Made by a program: the position numbers and the translations under genes. This document shows, one piece after another, positions 21,183 through 31,866 of a stretch of DNA of 64,000 bases. Position 1 is the stretch's first letter. Every line of letters starts with the position of its first letter. Location of the stretch: NCBI GenBank assembly GCA_914767885.1, contig CAJZBQ010000018.1, positions 434,001 to 498,000 on the forward strand, written 5' to 3'. Source of the stretch: Blepharisma stoltei (taxonomy: Eukaryota; Ciliophora; Heterotrichea; Heterotrichida; Blepharismidae). The notes beneath the pieces were generated by a model. That model saw only the letters and a list, made by a program, of their open reading frames with translations, had not been told where the DNA came from and did not search any database.

Positions 21183-21697
21183 AATTAAAATATGGGGCAT
21201 GGCCTCCCGGCCATGCAGCCTCGACTCATATTTTGATTATATCCGGCAAGGTTTTACCATGCTAGAGATGAACAGCGATGCTAGGTAAGCAATTCTGGTT
21301 GTGCTGAGAGCCTAGCCCAAGTCTGGTCTCGAGATGGATTTTTTCCTCGTGGGGAAGGAGGGCACGGAAAGTTGGAAAGGGGAAGCTCAGCAGAGTCCTT
21401 TGGACTATTCGGGCAACTCCCTAGTGTGAAACTGGGCGTTACGTCTCAGGCTACGTGTTTTTCCTTTTTGCCGATAGCGGACCAGAAAATCCATTTTTTG
21501 GGTTTTTTCGGCAAAGCAACCCATGTATACAAGCAAGTAGCTCATTCATGAGGCGTCGAAGCCGGCAACACTTGCCCCAGGAGCACCTCGGTGATCAAAG
21601 CAGGTCGCCCGATGCGACGATGGTGAGCGGTATACCTGGGAAGGTCGACCCCGTAGTGGACGTTAAGCGTTATAAATAGTATAAGATAAGATAAGAA
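21183..21697 (+). mobile_element. SINE-like element, family II, 18-bp duplication
   Basis: A perfect 18-bp duplication GATTCATAGGAGTAATAT flanks it (21165-21182, 21698-21715). The head is AATTAAAATATGGGGC, the body is GC-rich, and the 3' tail is AGTATAAGATAAGATAAGAA. A related, diverged copy is at 49619-50180 (shared GAAAGTTGGAAAG, CAACTCCCTAG, TTTCCTTTTTGCCGA-like blocks). It lies directly upstream of, and overlaps by its duplication, the start of a minus-strand gene. Confidence 0.88.
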
Positions 21698-21794
21698 GAT
21701 TCATAGGAGTAATATTTGCTAATGACCTATTAAATTCCATCCTATTTAAAAAGAGTTTTACTTGAATTTGCTTATATTAAATATTAATTAAATA

Positions 21795-22940
21795 TTATTT
21801 ATTCTTTCTATATAACCATACATAATTTTGCCTTTGCTCATTTCTCCTTTTTTCGAGTATTGATTGCACTCTAAATTCAAATTCAGCTCTTAGCTCTGGA
21901 TTGGCTTTAATTCTTTGTATTTCTTTCATATATGAAGGCATAAACACTTTTTTATAAATTTGTTTAGTGGTGCCTTGATGTTTGACACCTGGCTTATTCT
22001 CATTTCCAAATTTTATCTCGACTTTGAATCTTGCATCAATAATTGCTTTAACCCCGATGAAGCATTTTCTTTCAACAAAATTCGAATGCCGCCCTATTAT
22101 TTCTAGCAAATCAGTGACTAACTCCCCCTTTTTAAATTAGAACAAAAAATCCTGTTTTAAATTTTTTTTTTTTAAAAAAAAATTTTAAAAATTGAATGCA
22201 ATAATTTTTGAATTTTTAATTAATTTAATTAGTTTAAGAAATTAATTAATACAGTGTGAAAAATGTTTAAATAATATTCTGCTTGCACTTTGTTCATTAA
22301 ATTAGAGCAAAGCTAAATTATAAAATTTAGGATTTTTACCTTTAAATTTTCCTATTGAAAAAAAATTGCTACACTTTAAAGGAGCTTAAAGTATGCAAAA
22401 AAATGGAAATTTTGCCTATATTTTGTTCTAGTTTAAAAGGGGGAGTGAGTGATACTCATAAACATCTGCAGTTGGCTTTACATTTTTAAATGATGCAAAA
22501 ATTTCTAAGCGGCCTTTTTCTCTTTCTATTTTAACTCTCAACGGAGAAGGCAAATCCTTAACTTTGACTGAGAAAAATTGATACTCATTAGCAGCGATAA
22601 ATCCTTCAGGGGATTCTCCTTCTTCCACATCAATGAATTGGCTTGAAAATTTTTTTTCGTTGCACACTATATTTAGTTTTTGAATTAAATCGTCAAATTG
22701 TTTTCCATAAAAATTCAGAGGAAGTGATTCCTTTAATTTAGGCATTTTGGATTTAATTGAATATTTTCGATTTGTAAACACCTCAATAAGCTTGAAAGGT
22801 TTTTCATAATGCTCATTTTGTTTTACTGTTAGTGTGCTTAGTGATGAGCTTGATGACATAGAAATCTTAGGCAACTCTACTGTTTTGTTTAAATAAAAAG
22901 TTTCATCTTCAAAGTCTGATAAACTAGAATGTCTTTTCAT
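21795..22940 (-). CDS. unknown protein split by a family B element
   Basis: Reconstructed 272 residues. The N-terminal ~80 residues are Ser-rich; the remainder looks folded: YSIKSKMPKLKESLPLNFYG, FIDVEEGESPEGF, SVKVKDLPSPLRVKIEREKG, then after the insertion ERKCFIGVKAIIDARFKVEI and EKRRNEQRQNYVWLYRKNK. No family is recognised. The beta-rich middle followed by a C-terminal helix could be an interaction domain. The insertion lies between VYEYHS and VTDLLEIIGRHS. Confidence 0.65.
22122..22445. mobile_element. MITE family B copy (B1)
   Basis: The TIR is CTCCCCCTTTTTAAATTAGAAC against GTTCTAGTTTAAAAGGGGGAG. The flanking triplets differ: TAA on the left and TGA on the right (plus strand), that is TTA and TCA on the coding strand. 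Removal leaves CAC T(C/T)A GTC ACT in frame. Internal blocks such as CAGTGTGAAAAATGTTTAAA recur, inverted, in B3. Confidence 0.85.
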
Positions 22941-23083
22941 AAAATAATTATAAAAATTCTATAGTCAAAGTATTGTAAAAAAATGCAGATATTAATCGCA
23001 TGAAAATATAACTTGATTATTTGATATGCCTTTTAAAACTCATATTTTAAATATATATTCATTAGAAGTTTATTGATAGACAA

Positions 23084-26000
23084 ATGGCAGATGCAATCAC
23101 CAAGGAGATATGCTAAATTGGCGAGGTGAATTCTTAAAACTTATAGCTAGATAAACCCAGGGACCGTCTGTAAGGAGGATTTAGTTGGTTTGTAATCGTG
23201 TAATTTCTAATCACATGTCGGAAATTGCATCATGGGCAGCCAGTATTATCTTGGTTGACACCTCGGCCAGAAAATTCGATTTTCAAAGGGCAACCTAAAT
23301 CAGGAGTACTGCACGGTGACCTATCCTGCACTCCAGCTAGTGTGCGAGCCTATTTCTGAAGGAGCATAGCCATAGATAGATGCAAATCAAGGCGAAGATA
23401 AATACCGTTTTAAGGTATTTCAGTGGGTTTTCAATAATTTTAGCTAAGAATTAGGATTAGGATTATTAAAAGTCAGATGCAAGCCATATTATTGACGCAG
23501 TCACCAAAGATCTCGCGTACGGAAGGTTCTACCGCTTTTCAACTCCAGTCCAGAGGGTCTATCCCTCTTGCGAGTGCCCTTCAGGTACCTTCTGTCTTGA
23601 GGCTTCAGTCTTGAGTTGGCGGCTTATAGATTTCTGCAGCCTTGATACGGGCGATTGGAGTAGCTTGATTCCAAGGATCCTTAAATCTATCGGATGTCGA
23701 AGTGCCTTTCTTCGACAGCTACAGGAAAAGACTGTCTCCCTGTGGCCTGGGCCGAAACCCCAGTTTCTCTGTAGAGGAATGCCCATGGGTCCTCGGATCT
23801 AAAGGAAGTTGTTGAACCCCTCCATTTCCAACCCACAGGAAAGCAACCAAAACCTACTCAATACACACCTCTTGAGCCTTCTCAACTTGGAGTCCATCCC
23901 AATGGGTCGTCGCCATAAGGTCTTGACTGCTGTGCCAAGAGGGCAGGTTGACACGTGCCGCCATTTTAATATATTAATTTCAACTAAGAACTAAGTAATC
24001 ACCAAAGAGCTTGAGCCAATGAAAACAATTCTTATTGAAAGCTTATGTGAGTTTTTAGAAACAGGGGAAAGAGCAGTGAACACAAATAATGAGTACGTGA
24101 AATGGAATATGAGAATCAATGAACTCGCTGACAGAGTTTCAAATAGTCACCTTCTATATGACTATTATATAAAAACTATTCAAGACTATACTATTAACGT
24201 TGTGAAAAATGATCTCATAAAACTGCAAGGGGAAAAATTATTAACTCTCCTTTTAAAATTGGATGTTTAATCAGTATTCTATTTTGTTCCCCTTTAAAAT
24301 AGAATTTTATTGGTAAGTTCCTATTTTGGGGCATTAATTTAAGTGCTAAAGCTATTTATACAGAAAATGAATTTACCTATAAAAATTAAGGTTTTCTCAA
24401 ATTTGAAGGAGTTAATTTACTCGAAAAATTGAAATTTTACCTATATTTTGCCCCGATTTAAAGGTAAGAGAGTAAGTAGATTTGCATGGAGATGGGAAAA
24501 TCATAAAATTTTAGTTTTCTATATAAGAAGAATATTCAGCTACTTAGATAGATATCACGTAAAAGACTTCAAAAAAGCTACATTAACACAAGCAGGGCTT
24601 AACATCTTCAAAAAAGAAGTTTTTGATGAAGTCTCAGATCTTGTCAGAATAGCTCTTATCAATGAAATCACAAAAGAAAGGGAATCAATTGCAATAGACC
24701 GAGACAGGCTAAAAAAATGTTTATTTTGTTTTGTTCAAATGGGGCTAAGTAACGCAGAAATTGTAAAAGTCCAAGAATCAAGTGAAAAAAGAGACAGGCT
24801 AGTATGAAAAGGAAACCCAGATTTAAAGTATTATGAGACTATTTTTGAAAAAACTTTTCTTGAAGACACAAGAATCTTTTTTGCAACAAAATCAAGCCTA
24901 TATATCACTTCACTGAGCTGTCCTGAGTTTTTAAATAAAGCAAAACTTATTATTGAGCAAGAAGAAGAAAGGGCTGATAAACTATTTGAGCCAAGCACCA
25001 AGCCAAAATTAATGAATTATATCATTGATGAACTTGTTGCTAATAATGCTCAATCTTTAGCAGATATGGAAGGCACAGGCTGTCTTGAAATGTTTAAGCA
25101 CGACAAAAGAGGCGAGCTTAGGATCATGTTTTTACTTTTCAAAAAGAGAGAAAATACCTTACTCCCCCCTCCGTGAGTGAACAAAATTTTTTAATAGAAA
25201 TTTTTTTTATGAAAAAAATCTATATATAAGTGATAGATAGTATAATTAATCTATAGCTAATTTCTGTTTAATTTCAAGAAATTTGCGTTTTAAAACATAA
25301 ATTTTATGATTTAAATTAATATTGGCTTTCCAATTTTTGCGAATTAGGATTTTTTTTAAATTCGAAAAAAAAAATTTCTATATAAATTTTTTAGAAAAAA
25401 AAATTAACCTTAATAAAATTTTTTTGTTCACTCACGGAGGGGGGCGTTAGAAAACATTACCTCAAAAATGGGGCCTTATATTATCTCAAGAGGATCCTCT
25501 ATAGTAGAAAATCAAGAATTGCAGCAAGACGCTATTGCATATACAAAACGCTTATTAGACTTTAAAAATGAAATTGACAGCTTATTAGAGTATGCTTTTG
25601 AAAATCATCACCTATTTCAGAGATGTCGTGATATTGCTTTTCAAGATTTTATGAACAAATGTCCATTTTCAGCACCTTATATTGCATCATATTGTGATAA
25701 TGAAATGAGAAAAGGGATAAAAGGGGTGTCTGAAGCTGACATTGAGCAAAGAATGATAAACATTGTGAAACTTTTTTCATGTCTGCATGATCGAGATATT
25801 TTTATAAGAAATTATACAAGATTTTTAGCAAAAAGACTTTTAGATGGGACAAGTTTGAGTGATGATGCCGAACAAAGCATGATCGCAAAGCTAAAAGTTG
25901 AGTGTGGGAGTACTACAGTTAGCAAAATCGCAAATATGTATCAAGATATCGCAATTTCTGCAGAAACCATGGCTGAATTTAAAAAGCTGAGCCACAAAGG

Positions 26001-26736
26001 TATGCCGCAAGGTGTTGCTTTAAATGTGCAGGTATTAAGAAGCGGGTGTTGGCCAGAGCAATCCACAGAAGCCTGCATGATACCACCAGAGCTAGCTGAT
26101 TGCAGCAGAACATTTCAAATATTCTATGTAAATAAGCATCAAGGAAGAAACATCACTTGGCTGCTTGGATTTGGACAATTAGAATTAATCACACTATTTG
26201 CCAGCAAAACATTTACACTAATAATGAACCCATTTCAAGCCGCAATCGTTTTGATGTTCAATAAAGGAAGCAGCTATACAGTCTCCCAAATCAGGGAAGC
26301 TACAAAACTATCAGAAAACACTTTAAAAGCAAATCTTATTATGTTTTTCAACCCTAAAAATAAGCTTTTTAATAAAGAAAGCAAGGGAAAAACACTGGAA
26401 GACTCTGAGACGATAACATTAAATGAAAAATTTTCATCGCCAACAATTAGATGTGATTTTACTCCAAAAAAAGTGAAAAAAATTGAAGCAAGCTCTAAAG
26501 AAGATGAGCAGGCTATTTCTGCGGAAAGAAAAAATATTTTAGATTCGGTGATTGTTAGGATTGCGAAGGCTAGAAGAGTTATAAAGCATCAAGAGCTAAT
26601 TACTGAGGTTATTAGGCAGGTGGGTCTTTTTAGACCTCAGCCACCAATGATTAAGGCACAGATTGAGAGCTTGATACAAAGAGAATTTTTAGCTAGAGAC
26701 CAAAATGATAGAACAACTTATAATTATATCCCTTAA
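23084..26736 (+). CDS. cullin, E3 ubiquitin ligase scaffold
   Basis: Subtracting two SINE-like insertions and two MITEs leaves 743 codons, in frame. The N terminus MADAITKELEPMKTILIES leads into cullin repeats (WRWENHKILVFYIRRIFSYLDRY). The cullin homology domain follows (LFSCLHDRDIFIRNYTRFLAKRLLDG, YQDIAISAETMAEF). The C-terminal neddylation and winged-helix region is complete: IVRIAKARRVIKHQELITEV, IESLIQREFLARD and terminal YNYIP. The predicted NEDD8 acceptor Lys lies in RIAKARR. It is a scaffold joining a RING protein to substrate adaptors; the CUL1/CUL3 subtype is not resolved. TGA at 24805 encodes Trp. Confidence 0.9.
23099..23487 (+). mobile_element. SINE-like insertion near cullin start
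   Basis: A GC-richer ~370-bp island after the first 4-5 codons of the cullin. It ends in a repeat tail (GCTAAGAATTAGGATTAGGATT). CAGATGCAA occurs at both edges (23088 and 23474). The boundaries are blurred by a second insertion immediately downstream that reuses the same target (ATCACCAA). Confidence 0.6.
23488..23998 (+). mobile_element. second SINE-like insertion near cullin start
   Basis: A GC-rich ~480-bp body with the tail ATTTCAACTAAGAACTAAG. It lies between two copies of a TCACCAAAGA-like target (about 23520 and 23998). Removing everything between ATCACC at 23096 and ATCACC at 23998 (902 nt) restores MADAITKELEPMK in frame. The pair is probably two successive insertions at one site. 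Confidence 0.6.
24245..24472. mobile_element. MITE family B copy (B2) in cullin
   Basis: Ends CTCTCCTTTTAAAATTGG and GATTTAAAGGTAAGAGAG, flanked by TAA (24242-24244, 24473-24475). Excision joins AAA TTA TTA AGT AGA TTT in frame (KLLSRFAWRW). Confidence 0.85.
25162..25446. mobile_element. MITE family A copy (A5) in cullin
   Basis: The TIR is CTCCCCCCTCCGTGAGTGAAC / GTTCACTCACGGAGGGGGGCG, flanked by TTA (25159-25161, 25447-25449). Excision joins ACC TTA GAA AAC (NTLENITSKM). It contains the family core CTATAGCTAATTTCTGTTT. Confidence 0.9.
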
Positions 26737-26883
26737 TTAATAGGATTTTAATTAGAGATTACTTTTTAATAAAAATAAGTTTATTTATTAGTAATTCGAA
26801 TTGATTGGGGCAGCTGATAAGAGTTATTTAATAAGAGTTTATCTTGATTAAATAAGGGAAAAGAAGGTATATATTTTAAGCAG

Positions 26884-27147
26884 TTATAAAGACATTTTTT
26901 TTGAGTAAAATTTTTGTCTTCTTTCCAGTCTCTGTTGCTTTTTGCTCCAGGTTTTTTTCCACTTGTTTTTGTGATTAACAATACTAAGCACCTCATCCTC
27001 TTGATATTCTTCATCTACAACTCTTTTCTTTCTTTCACTTGCAATATTGCTTAAAAAGTCATCGACTCCTACTTCTTCACTTCCTTCAAGCTTGTATGGA
27101 GTATTCTTTTTTTGGGCTGGCTCTTCTTCGTTTTTAAGATCTTTCAT
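26884..27147 (-). CDS. small basic unknown protein
   Basis: 87 residues: an acidic N-terminal half (NEEEPAQKK, DEEYQEDEVL) and a strongly basic helical C terminus (WKKTWSKKQQRLERRQKFY). No family is assigned. It is convergent with the cullin gene. The composition recalls small nucleolar or ribosome-biogenesis proteins, but there is no diagnostic motif. Confidence 0.45.
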   Translation of the reverse strand: MKDLKNEEEPAQKKNTPYKLEGSEEVGVDDFLSNIASERKKRVVDEEYQEDEVLSIVNHKNKWKKTWSKKQQRLERRQKFYSKKMSL

Positions 27148-27553
27148 CTAATAATAATTAATGGTAATTTTTACTAATTTTTAAAACATAATGCACCCCC
27201 ATAATTTCAGACTATATACTTCTTATACTGCTGAGGAAAAAATATATAATTTTCATGATTATCTCTAAAGACCAAGTTTTATATGTTTAATTTAAACAAA
27301 TGAATATAATTAAAGATAAGCTGAATTTGACACCAATATAAATCCAAAATATCTTCTCTGATTTTATTAAAGAAAATACATTCTTGGATTGAAAATATAT
27401 TCATTGCAGAATATATATATTTATTTTAAAAATTTGAATTTTAATTATTTTTGATATATCTATCTAAGAGCAGCTTAACCCGCTTTGAATTTACCATTTT
27501 TGGAAGCACAATTTTAGCCATTAATTGATATTTTGTCAGAATATCGTAATAAA
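27148..27553. other. divergent intergenic region
   Basis: A+T-rich spacer between the small basic gene and the HMG-box gene. No RNA gene, repeat or element is seen. Confidence 0.45.
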
Positions 27554-28027
27554 ATGAGCTCAAAAAGACAGCAAAAAATGCAAGAGAAAGAAGAAGAGCC
27601 TCAAAAAGATGAAAACTTTGAATCAGATGAATCATTTGAAGAGGAACAAGAAGATGCTCGGAAAAAAGACGAAAAAGAAGTTCAAATGCCCCCGCCGAAA
27701 AGAAATAAAAGCGCATATTTATTTTGGACACTTGAAAAGAGACCAGAAATCATGGAAAAATATCCAGGAATTGATGGAAGAGAAATTCTAATAAAACTTG
27801 GAAAACTATGGAAAAAAACGTCAGAAAAGGATAAAGAGCCATATAATAAAAAATATGTGGAAGATCGAGAAAGATACGAAAGGCAAATGCTTGATTATGA
27901 GAAAAAAGGAAAATATTATGATAATGAAGGACACTTGGATAGATCTCAGTTTTTCGGGAGGAGAAGAAGATCAAGATCAAGCGGCTATGCAGCCTTTGCA
28001 AAAAGAAAATCGCAAGCTGCTCATTAA
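27554..28027 (+). CDS. HMG-box chromatin protein
   Basis: 157 residues from the ATG at 27554. Residues 1-50 are Lys/Glu and acidic. A single HMG box follows: PPPKRNKSAYLFWTLEKRP, then LIKLGKLWKKTSEKDKEPYN and KKYVEDRERYERQMLDYEKK. The conserved Pro-Lys-Arg, Tyr-Phe-Trp and Leu-Gly-Lys-Leu-Trp positions are present. The C terminus is Arg/Ser rich (FGRRRRSRSSGYAAF). It is an abundant non-sequence-specific DNA-bending protein of the HMGB/NHP6 type, presumably nuclear. No TGA codon or IES interrupts it. Confidence 0.9.
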   Translation: MSSKRQQKMQEKEEEPQKDENFESDESFEEEQEDARKKDEKEVQMPPPKRNKSAYLFWTLEKRPEIMEKYPGIDGREILIKLGKLWKKTSEKDKEPYNKKYVEDRERYERQMLDYEKKGKYYDNEGHLDRSQFFGRRRRSRSSGYAAFAKRKSQAAH

Positions 28028-28181
28028 TTTTAACTTATATAAATTTATGTCTAATTGATAATATATATACTGCGGCATTTTTATAAATAAAAGACACAAA
28101 AAATAATTAAATAGTGAAAAGAAATATGCTATCTTAATACCTTAAATTATGTCATAATATTGATATGTTTTGCATCCCTAA

Positions 28182-28532
28182 CTCCCCCGTTTAAATTGAA
28201 ACAAATATCTGTAAAATTTCCATATTTTGGTACTTTTCCCCCTTGAAATTTGAACACTTTTTTTTAATAGGAAAATTTTATAGATGAAAATAAAAAATTA
28301 TTTTTGGCCTAATTTAATAGAAAGAATGCATGCAGAATATTATTTAAACAGTTTTCACACTGAATCTGTTAATATTTTGAGTTAATCCTTCATAAAAATA
28401 AATTAAAATTCAAAGTATGGTGCTCAATTTTATTTTTTTTATCGAGAGAAAGATTTAATATTTTTTTTAAAAAAATTTAACCCACTTTAAATTGGAACAG
28501 GATTTTTGGTTCAAATTTAAAGAGGGCAGGAG
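28182..28532. mobile_element. MITE family B copy (B3), intergenic
   Basis: The TIR is CTCCCCCGTTTAAATTGAAAC against GGTTCAAATTTAAAGAGGGCAGGAG, flanked by TAA (28179-28181, 28533-28535). It shares internal blocks (GAATATTATTTAAACAG, TTTTCACACTGAAT) with B1 in opposite orientation. It sits about 30 bp upstream of the PHD gene start, so it may lie in a promoter or 5' UTR. Confidence 0.8.
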
Positions 28533-28565
28533 TAAGCGCATTTATAAATTAATTTAATAAATAAA

Positions 28566-30048
28566 ATGGAAAACCCTCGAAGAAGTTCACGTCGCCGAAT
28601 CAACGCTAAAAGAAAATCTGACATCGTATATTTCGATGACCCAAAAGATAAAACTCTCACAAATAAAGTCCAAACAAAAGCCAAAATTGAACTTAATGAT
28701 GAAGAAAGAAACTTGCTTTACCCAGACAAGCCGCAAGATGAAAAGCGATTTTGTATCTGCAATAGAACAGAGCTCGAAACTCAAGGGCTTACAATGATTA
28801 TGTGCGACATTTGTATGGACTGATTTCATGATGAGTGCATAGGTATGACTTCTGAAGAAATGGAAAACCTCGACTCCTTTATCTGTCCCAAATGTTCAGG
28901 AAAACCATTTAAACTCCCAGTAAAAAGACCACAGCCAAGCAGTGCGGATATTGAAATCCTTCTGACAGCATTAGCAGAAATTGACGAAGAAAAGCCTAAA
29001 CTCAAAAAAAGGCAAGTTGATGTTCAAGCTTCGACCCACAAAATTTCAGTATTTCACCTTGCTCAACCTATAAATACAGGAAGATATAATAATGTTATAG
29101 GCTATATCAGGAATGATTCTCATCCAAATCCTAATGAAGATAATGGAAATATTATTCCAATTACCCTTGGGGATATTGATAGAGGAATAGTCTGCAGCTC
29201 TTGGGGCAATTTTAAAGTTTCTTCGACACAGGATGGGAGATTGTTAGTATCTAAAGATTATTCGTTTAGAACTCCTATGAAGGATTTTAACTCCTACACT
29301 TAAATTGGTAATAAAAATCTAAACTCCCCTTCCGTAAGCGAACAAAAACCATTGGAAAGCTCCCCTATTTTTTACCCACCTTCATTGAGCGAACAAAAAA
29401 TCTTTTTAAATATAAAAAAATTATATATAAATTTTATAATTTAAAAAAATCCCAAGGCAGAAATTGGAGAGAAATTTTAAATTGTAAATTTATGTTTAGA
29501 GTGTAAGTTGTTTAAAATTAAACAGAATTAGCTAGAGATTTCATTATTATAATTAACATTTGTATATCAAATTATTTTCATAAAAAATTTTTTAAAAGCA
29601 TTAACCCCTTCGTGAGCGAACAATATTTTTGTTCACTCATGGGGAGTAAGGGCTTTTTTTAAAAATATAAAAAAAATATAAATTGAATACTTATTGAAAA
29701 AAATAGTTCCAATTTTAATGGTTAAAGTATCCTAAAATGGAAATTTATATATTTTGTTTAAGTTTAAAAGGGTGGAATAAGAAAAAAGAAGAAGAGGCTA
29801 TAACTCATTCAGTCCCTGTTGCAGATATTGAAGTCGAAAATGAAGGAAATCAATGTATAATAAAATGTGATGATTCAGAAGATTTGATAATTCCAACAGC
29901 TGATTTTTCTTGCAGGCTTGATAATGAGAAAGCGCAAAGGCTGACAGAGCTATTTGGGATTGATTGCAGTTGGAAGAGCTTAAGAGAGGCTATAAATTCA
30001 AAGATCAAACATAAGCCTTCAATTCTGCTTAAAGTGAATGCAAATTAG
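28566..30048 (+). CDS. PHD-finger protein
   Basis: Reconstructed 330 residues. Basic N terminus (RRSSRRRINAKRK), then one PHD finger: FCICNRTE...MIMCDICMDWFHDECIGM...FICPKC. The Trp that precedes Phe-His is encoded by TGA at 28821-28823. PHD fingers of this type read histone H3 tails, and the conserved WFH aromatic is present. The C-terminal ~150 residues are unassigned, beta-rich, and continue after a nested MITE pair (MKDF / KKKEEEAITHSVPVADIEVEN) to TAG. It is probably a nuclear chromatin factor. The partner complex is unknown. Confidence 0.8.
29291..29777. mobile_element. MITE family B copy (B4) carrying a nested family A MITE
   Basis: Outer element: ends CTCCTACACTTAAATTGG and GTTTAAGTTTAAAAGGGTGGAA, flanked by TAA (29288-29290, 29778-29780). 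Inside, 29323-29646 is a family A element with CTCCCCTTCCGTAAGCGAAC and GTTCACTCATGGGGAG ends and its own TAA pair (29320-29322, 29647-29649). Removing the outer unit joins GAT TTT AAG AAA in frame. Confidence 0.85.
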
Positions 30049-30450
30049 GTATTATATAATAAAATAAGATTTGATGAAATTAATATATGAGCCAATATCA
30101 GTTAGGAAATTTTGAAAAATTTTGCTAGTTCTCTTCCATCACTTATTAAAGCAATTTATAGATTAAAGTTGATTCAATAGATAATTTTATTATATAGTAA
30201 ATTTGCATCTGATTCTTAGTAAAACATTAAAATTATTAAATAATTATAAATTCGAAATTAAGATAAATATTTAAGACTAAAATAGCAACGAGTCAAAACA
30301 CATATAAATTTTATCGAAGCTGAAGCGTAGGAAAACGGTGTGCTAAGGATATAATGTTCTAAAAATGATGCATAACTAACTGAATAAATTTAAAAATGTC
30401 CATCAATTTAAATTTCCTGATGAATTTCTAAAAATAAATTAATTATAATT
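30049..30450. other. intergenic
   Basis: A+T-rich spacer between the PHD gene and the first EF-hand gene. Nothing supportable. Confidence 0.4.
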
Positions 30451-30732
30451 ATGTCCATGTCACGTATAGATATTCTTAGAGATGATGCTAAATTTGATAA
30501 AACAGCTAGAATTTTATTTGATCAGCTTGATCGAAATAAATCCGGAGCTTTAGATAGACAAGAAATAAGAGTAGCCCTCCTAAGATACTTCAGAGATAAC
30601 AATTTAGAAGAGCCTTCTGATATTGAACTAAATAAAGTTTTAAAAGATATAGATCTCAGTGGAAGTGGAGAAATCGACTTTAATTTATTCAAAAATTCTC
30701 TTAGAAGGGTTCTTCAAGAAGAAACAAGATAA
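30451..30732 (+). CDS. two-EF-hand calcium-binding protein
   Basis: 93 residues. Two EF-hand loops: DRNKSGALDRQE (residues ~28-39) and DLSGSGEIDFNL (~69-80), each with Asp at position 1, Gly at 6, Ile/Leu at 8 and an acidic or equivalent position 12. The second loop ends DFNLF, with Asn at position 11 and Leu or Phe where Glu is usual, so its affinity may be weak. It is a small cytosolic calcium sensor or buffer. The paralogue at 31233-31866 has nearly the same length and loop spacing, pointing to a local tandem duplication. Confidence 0.85.
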   Translation: MSMSRIDILRDDAKFDKTARILFDQLDRNKSGALDRQEIRVALLRYFRDNNLEEPSDIELNKVLKDIDLSGSGEIDFNLFKNSLRRVLQEETR

Positions 30733-30805
30733 GTTAAACTAAAGCTATAGCGATTCTTAATTTTTCTTGGTTAATAATTATGTTGAAAATGGTATAGTGA
30801 TCTGA

Positions 30806-31098
30806 CTCCCTCACCTTGATTGTCGAGCAAAAAGATCTTGCTTGCTCATAAGGAGTTTGTTTTTTTCGGATTTAATATATAAGATTTGTAACATTTAGAT
30901 TAAAAATAATTTTAAAGGGTGAAAGATAATAAAAATTTAATAAAATTAGCTAAAATCTCATTATTATAATGATTAATTGTATATCAAATTGTTCTTTATA
31001 TAAAATTTTTCGATATAAATTTTATGTAAGCAAGGACTATTAATTTCAAAAATAGGGATTTTTCTTATTGTTTCTTCACTAATTAATGAAGGTGGGGA
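30806..31098. mobile_element. MITE family A copy (A7), degenerate, intergenic
   Basis: Ends CTCCCTCACCTTGATTG and GAAGGTGGGGAT, flanking triplets TGA and TTA. The core AAAATTAGCTAAAATCTCATTATAAT matches the family. It lies between the two EF-hand paralogues. Confidence 0.65.
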
Positions 31099-31232
31099 TT
31101 AATCAAAATAACTTCAAATTCTTCAAAATTTTAGAATCTTACCATTTATTAATGCTATGGTCAATAGATTCCAATTCCATTTGTTCCATATTTTAATCCA
31201 TTAATTACGAATTTCGGATCTATTTAATAAAT

Positions 31233-31866
31233 ATGTCATCATCGCTACAGTCTATTTTATCTGACGAAGCTAAATTTGATAAGGCCTCTAGAACTGTGTT
31301 TGACTCAGTAGACAGTGATAGATCAGGAAGAATTGATAAAAGAGAACTTATAATAAAATGGCTATGCAGAGGTGTTTTCTCAAACAAACCTTTCACTATC
31401 CCCAATACCAATATAGAATACCGCATAGGGTAATTTATTGGAATTTGAAGAAATGAGACATATGGTTTTTACTGCCTAACACACCTGAGACGGGTAGCCA
31501 GCCAAATTTTGGCGAGGTCAAATCCGACCTGCCAAAGCTTTTCTGGCTTTTTTTGGGTGTTCTGGAATATTTGATGAGACAAGATGGCTGCTGAGGTCAG
31601 AGCTTGGGAGTTAAAAGGGTAGGCTTCGGTCTAAAAATTTCGACTGAATAAAGCACAACACGTTAAAATCTAAGATAATAAGTAAGTAATATAAAAGAGA
31701 ACTTGGAAATGCACTGATTACTTTTTCAAAGGAAGCTGGAATCAGTCCACCATCACAAGTGGATATTGATAAATCATTTACCCAGTTAGACCTTGATAGA
31801 AGTGGAGATATTGACTATAATGAATTTAAAGTCTATATGAGAAGACTATTGGAAAAAATGAAATAA
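31233..31866 (+). CDS. two-EF-hand protein, paralogue, split by a SINE
   Basis: Collapsing the 14-bp duplication around a 341-bp SINE leaves 92 residues, almost the same as the neighbour. Loops: DSDRSGRIDKRE and DLDRSGDIDYNE, both canonical with Glu at position 12. After the SINE the protein resumes GNALITFSKEAGISPPSQVD and ends RRLLEKMK. Conserved N-terminal ILSDEAKFDKASR parallels ILRDDAKFDKTAR of the paralogue. In the germline the first loop is separated from the second by the insertion. Confidence 0.85.
31350..31690 (+). mobile_element. SINE-like element in EF-hand gene, 14-bp duplication
   Basis: Perfect direct repeat ATAAAAGAGAACTT at 31336-31349 and 31691-31704. The head ATAATAAAATGG resembles the family I head (AAATAAAATGG). 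The GC-rich middle includes GAGGTCAAATCCGACC, and the tail is TAAGATAATAAGTAAGTAAT. The duplicated target contains TA, so TA-to-TA removal would leave one intact copy. Confidence 0.85.

Noticed and set aside
28820-28824. Genes broken by TGA taken as pseudogenes
   Set aside because: TGA falls at conserved Trp positions in many unrelated genes, so it is a sense codon here, not a disabling mutation.
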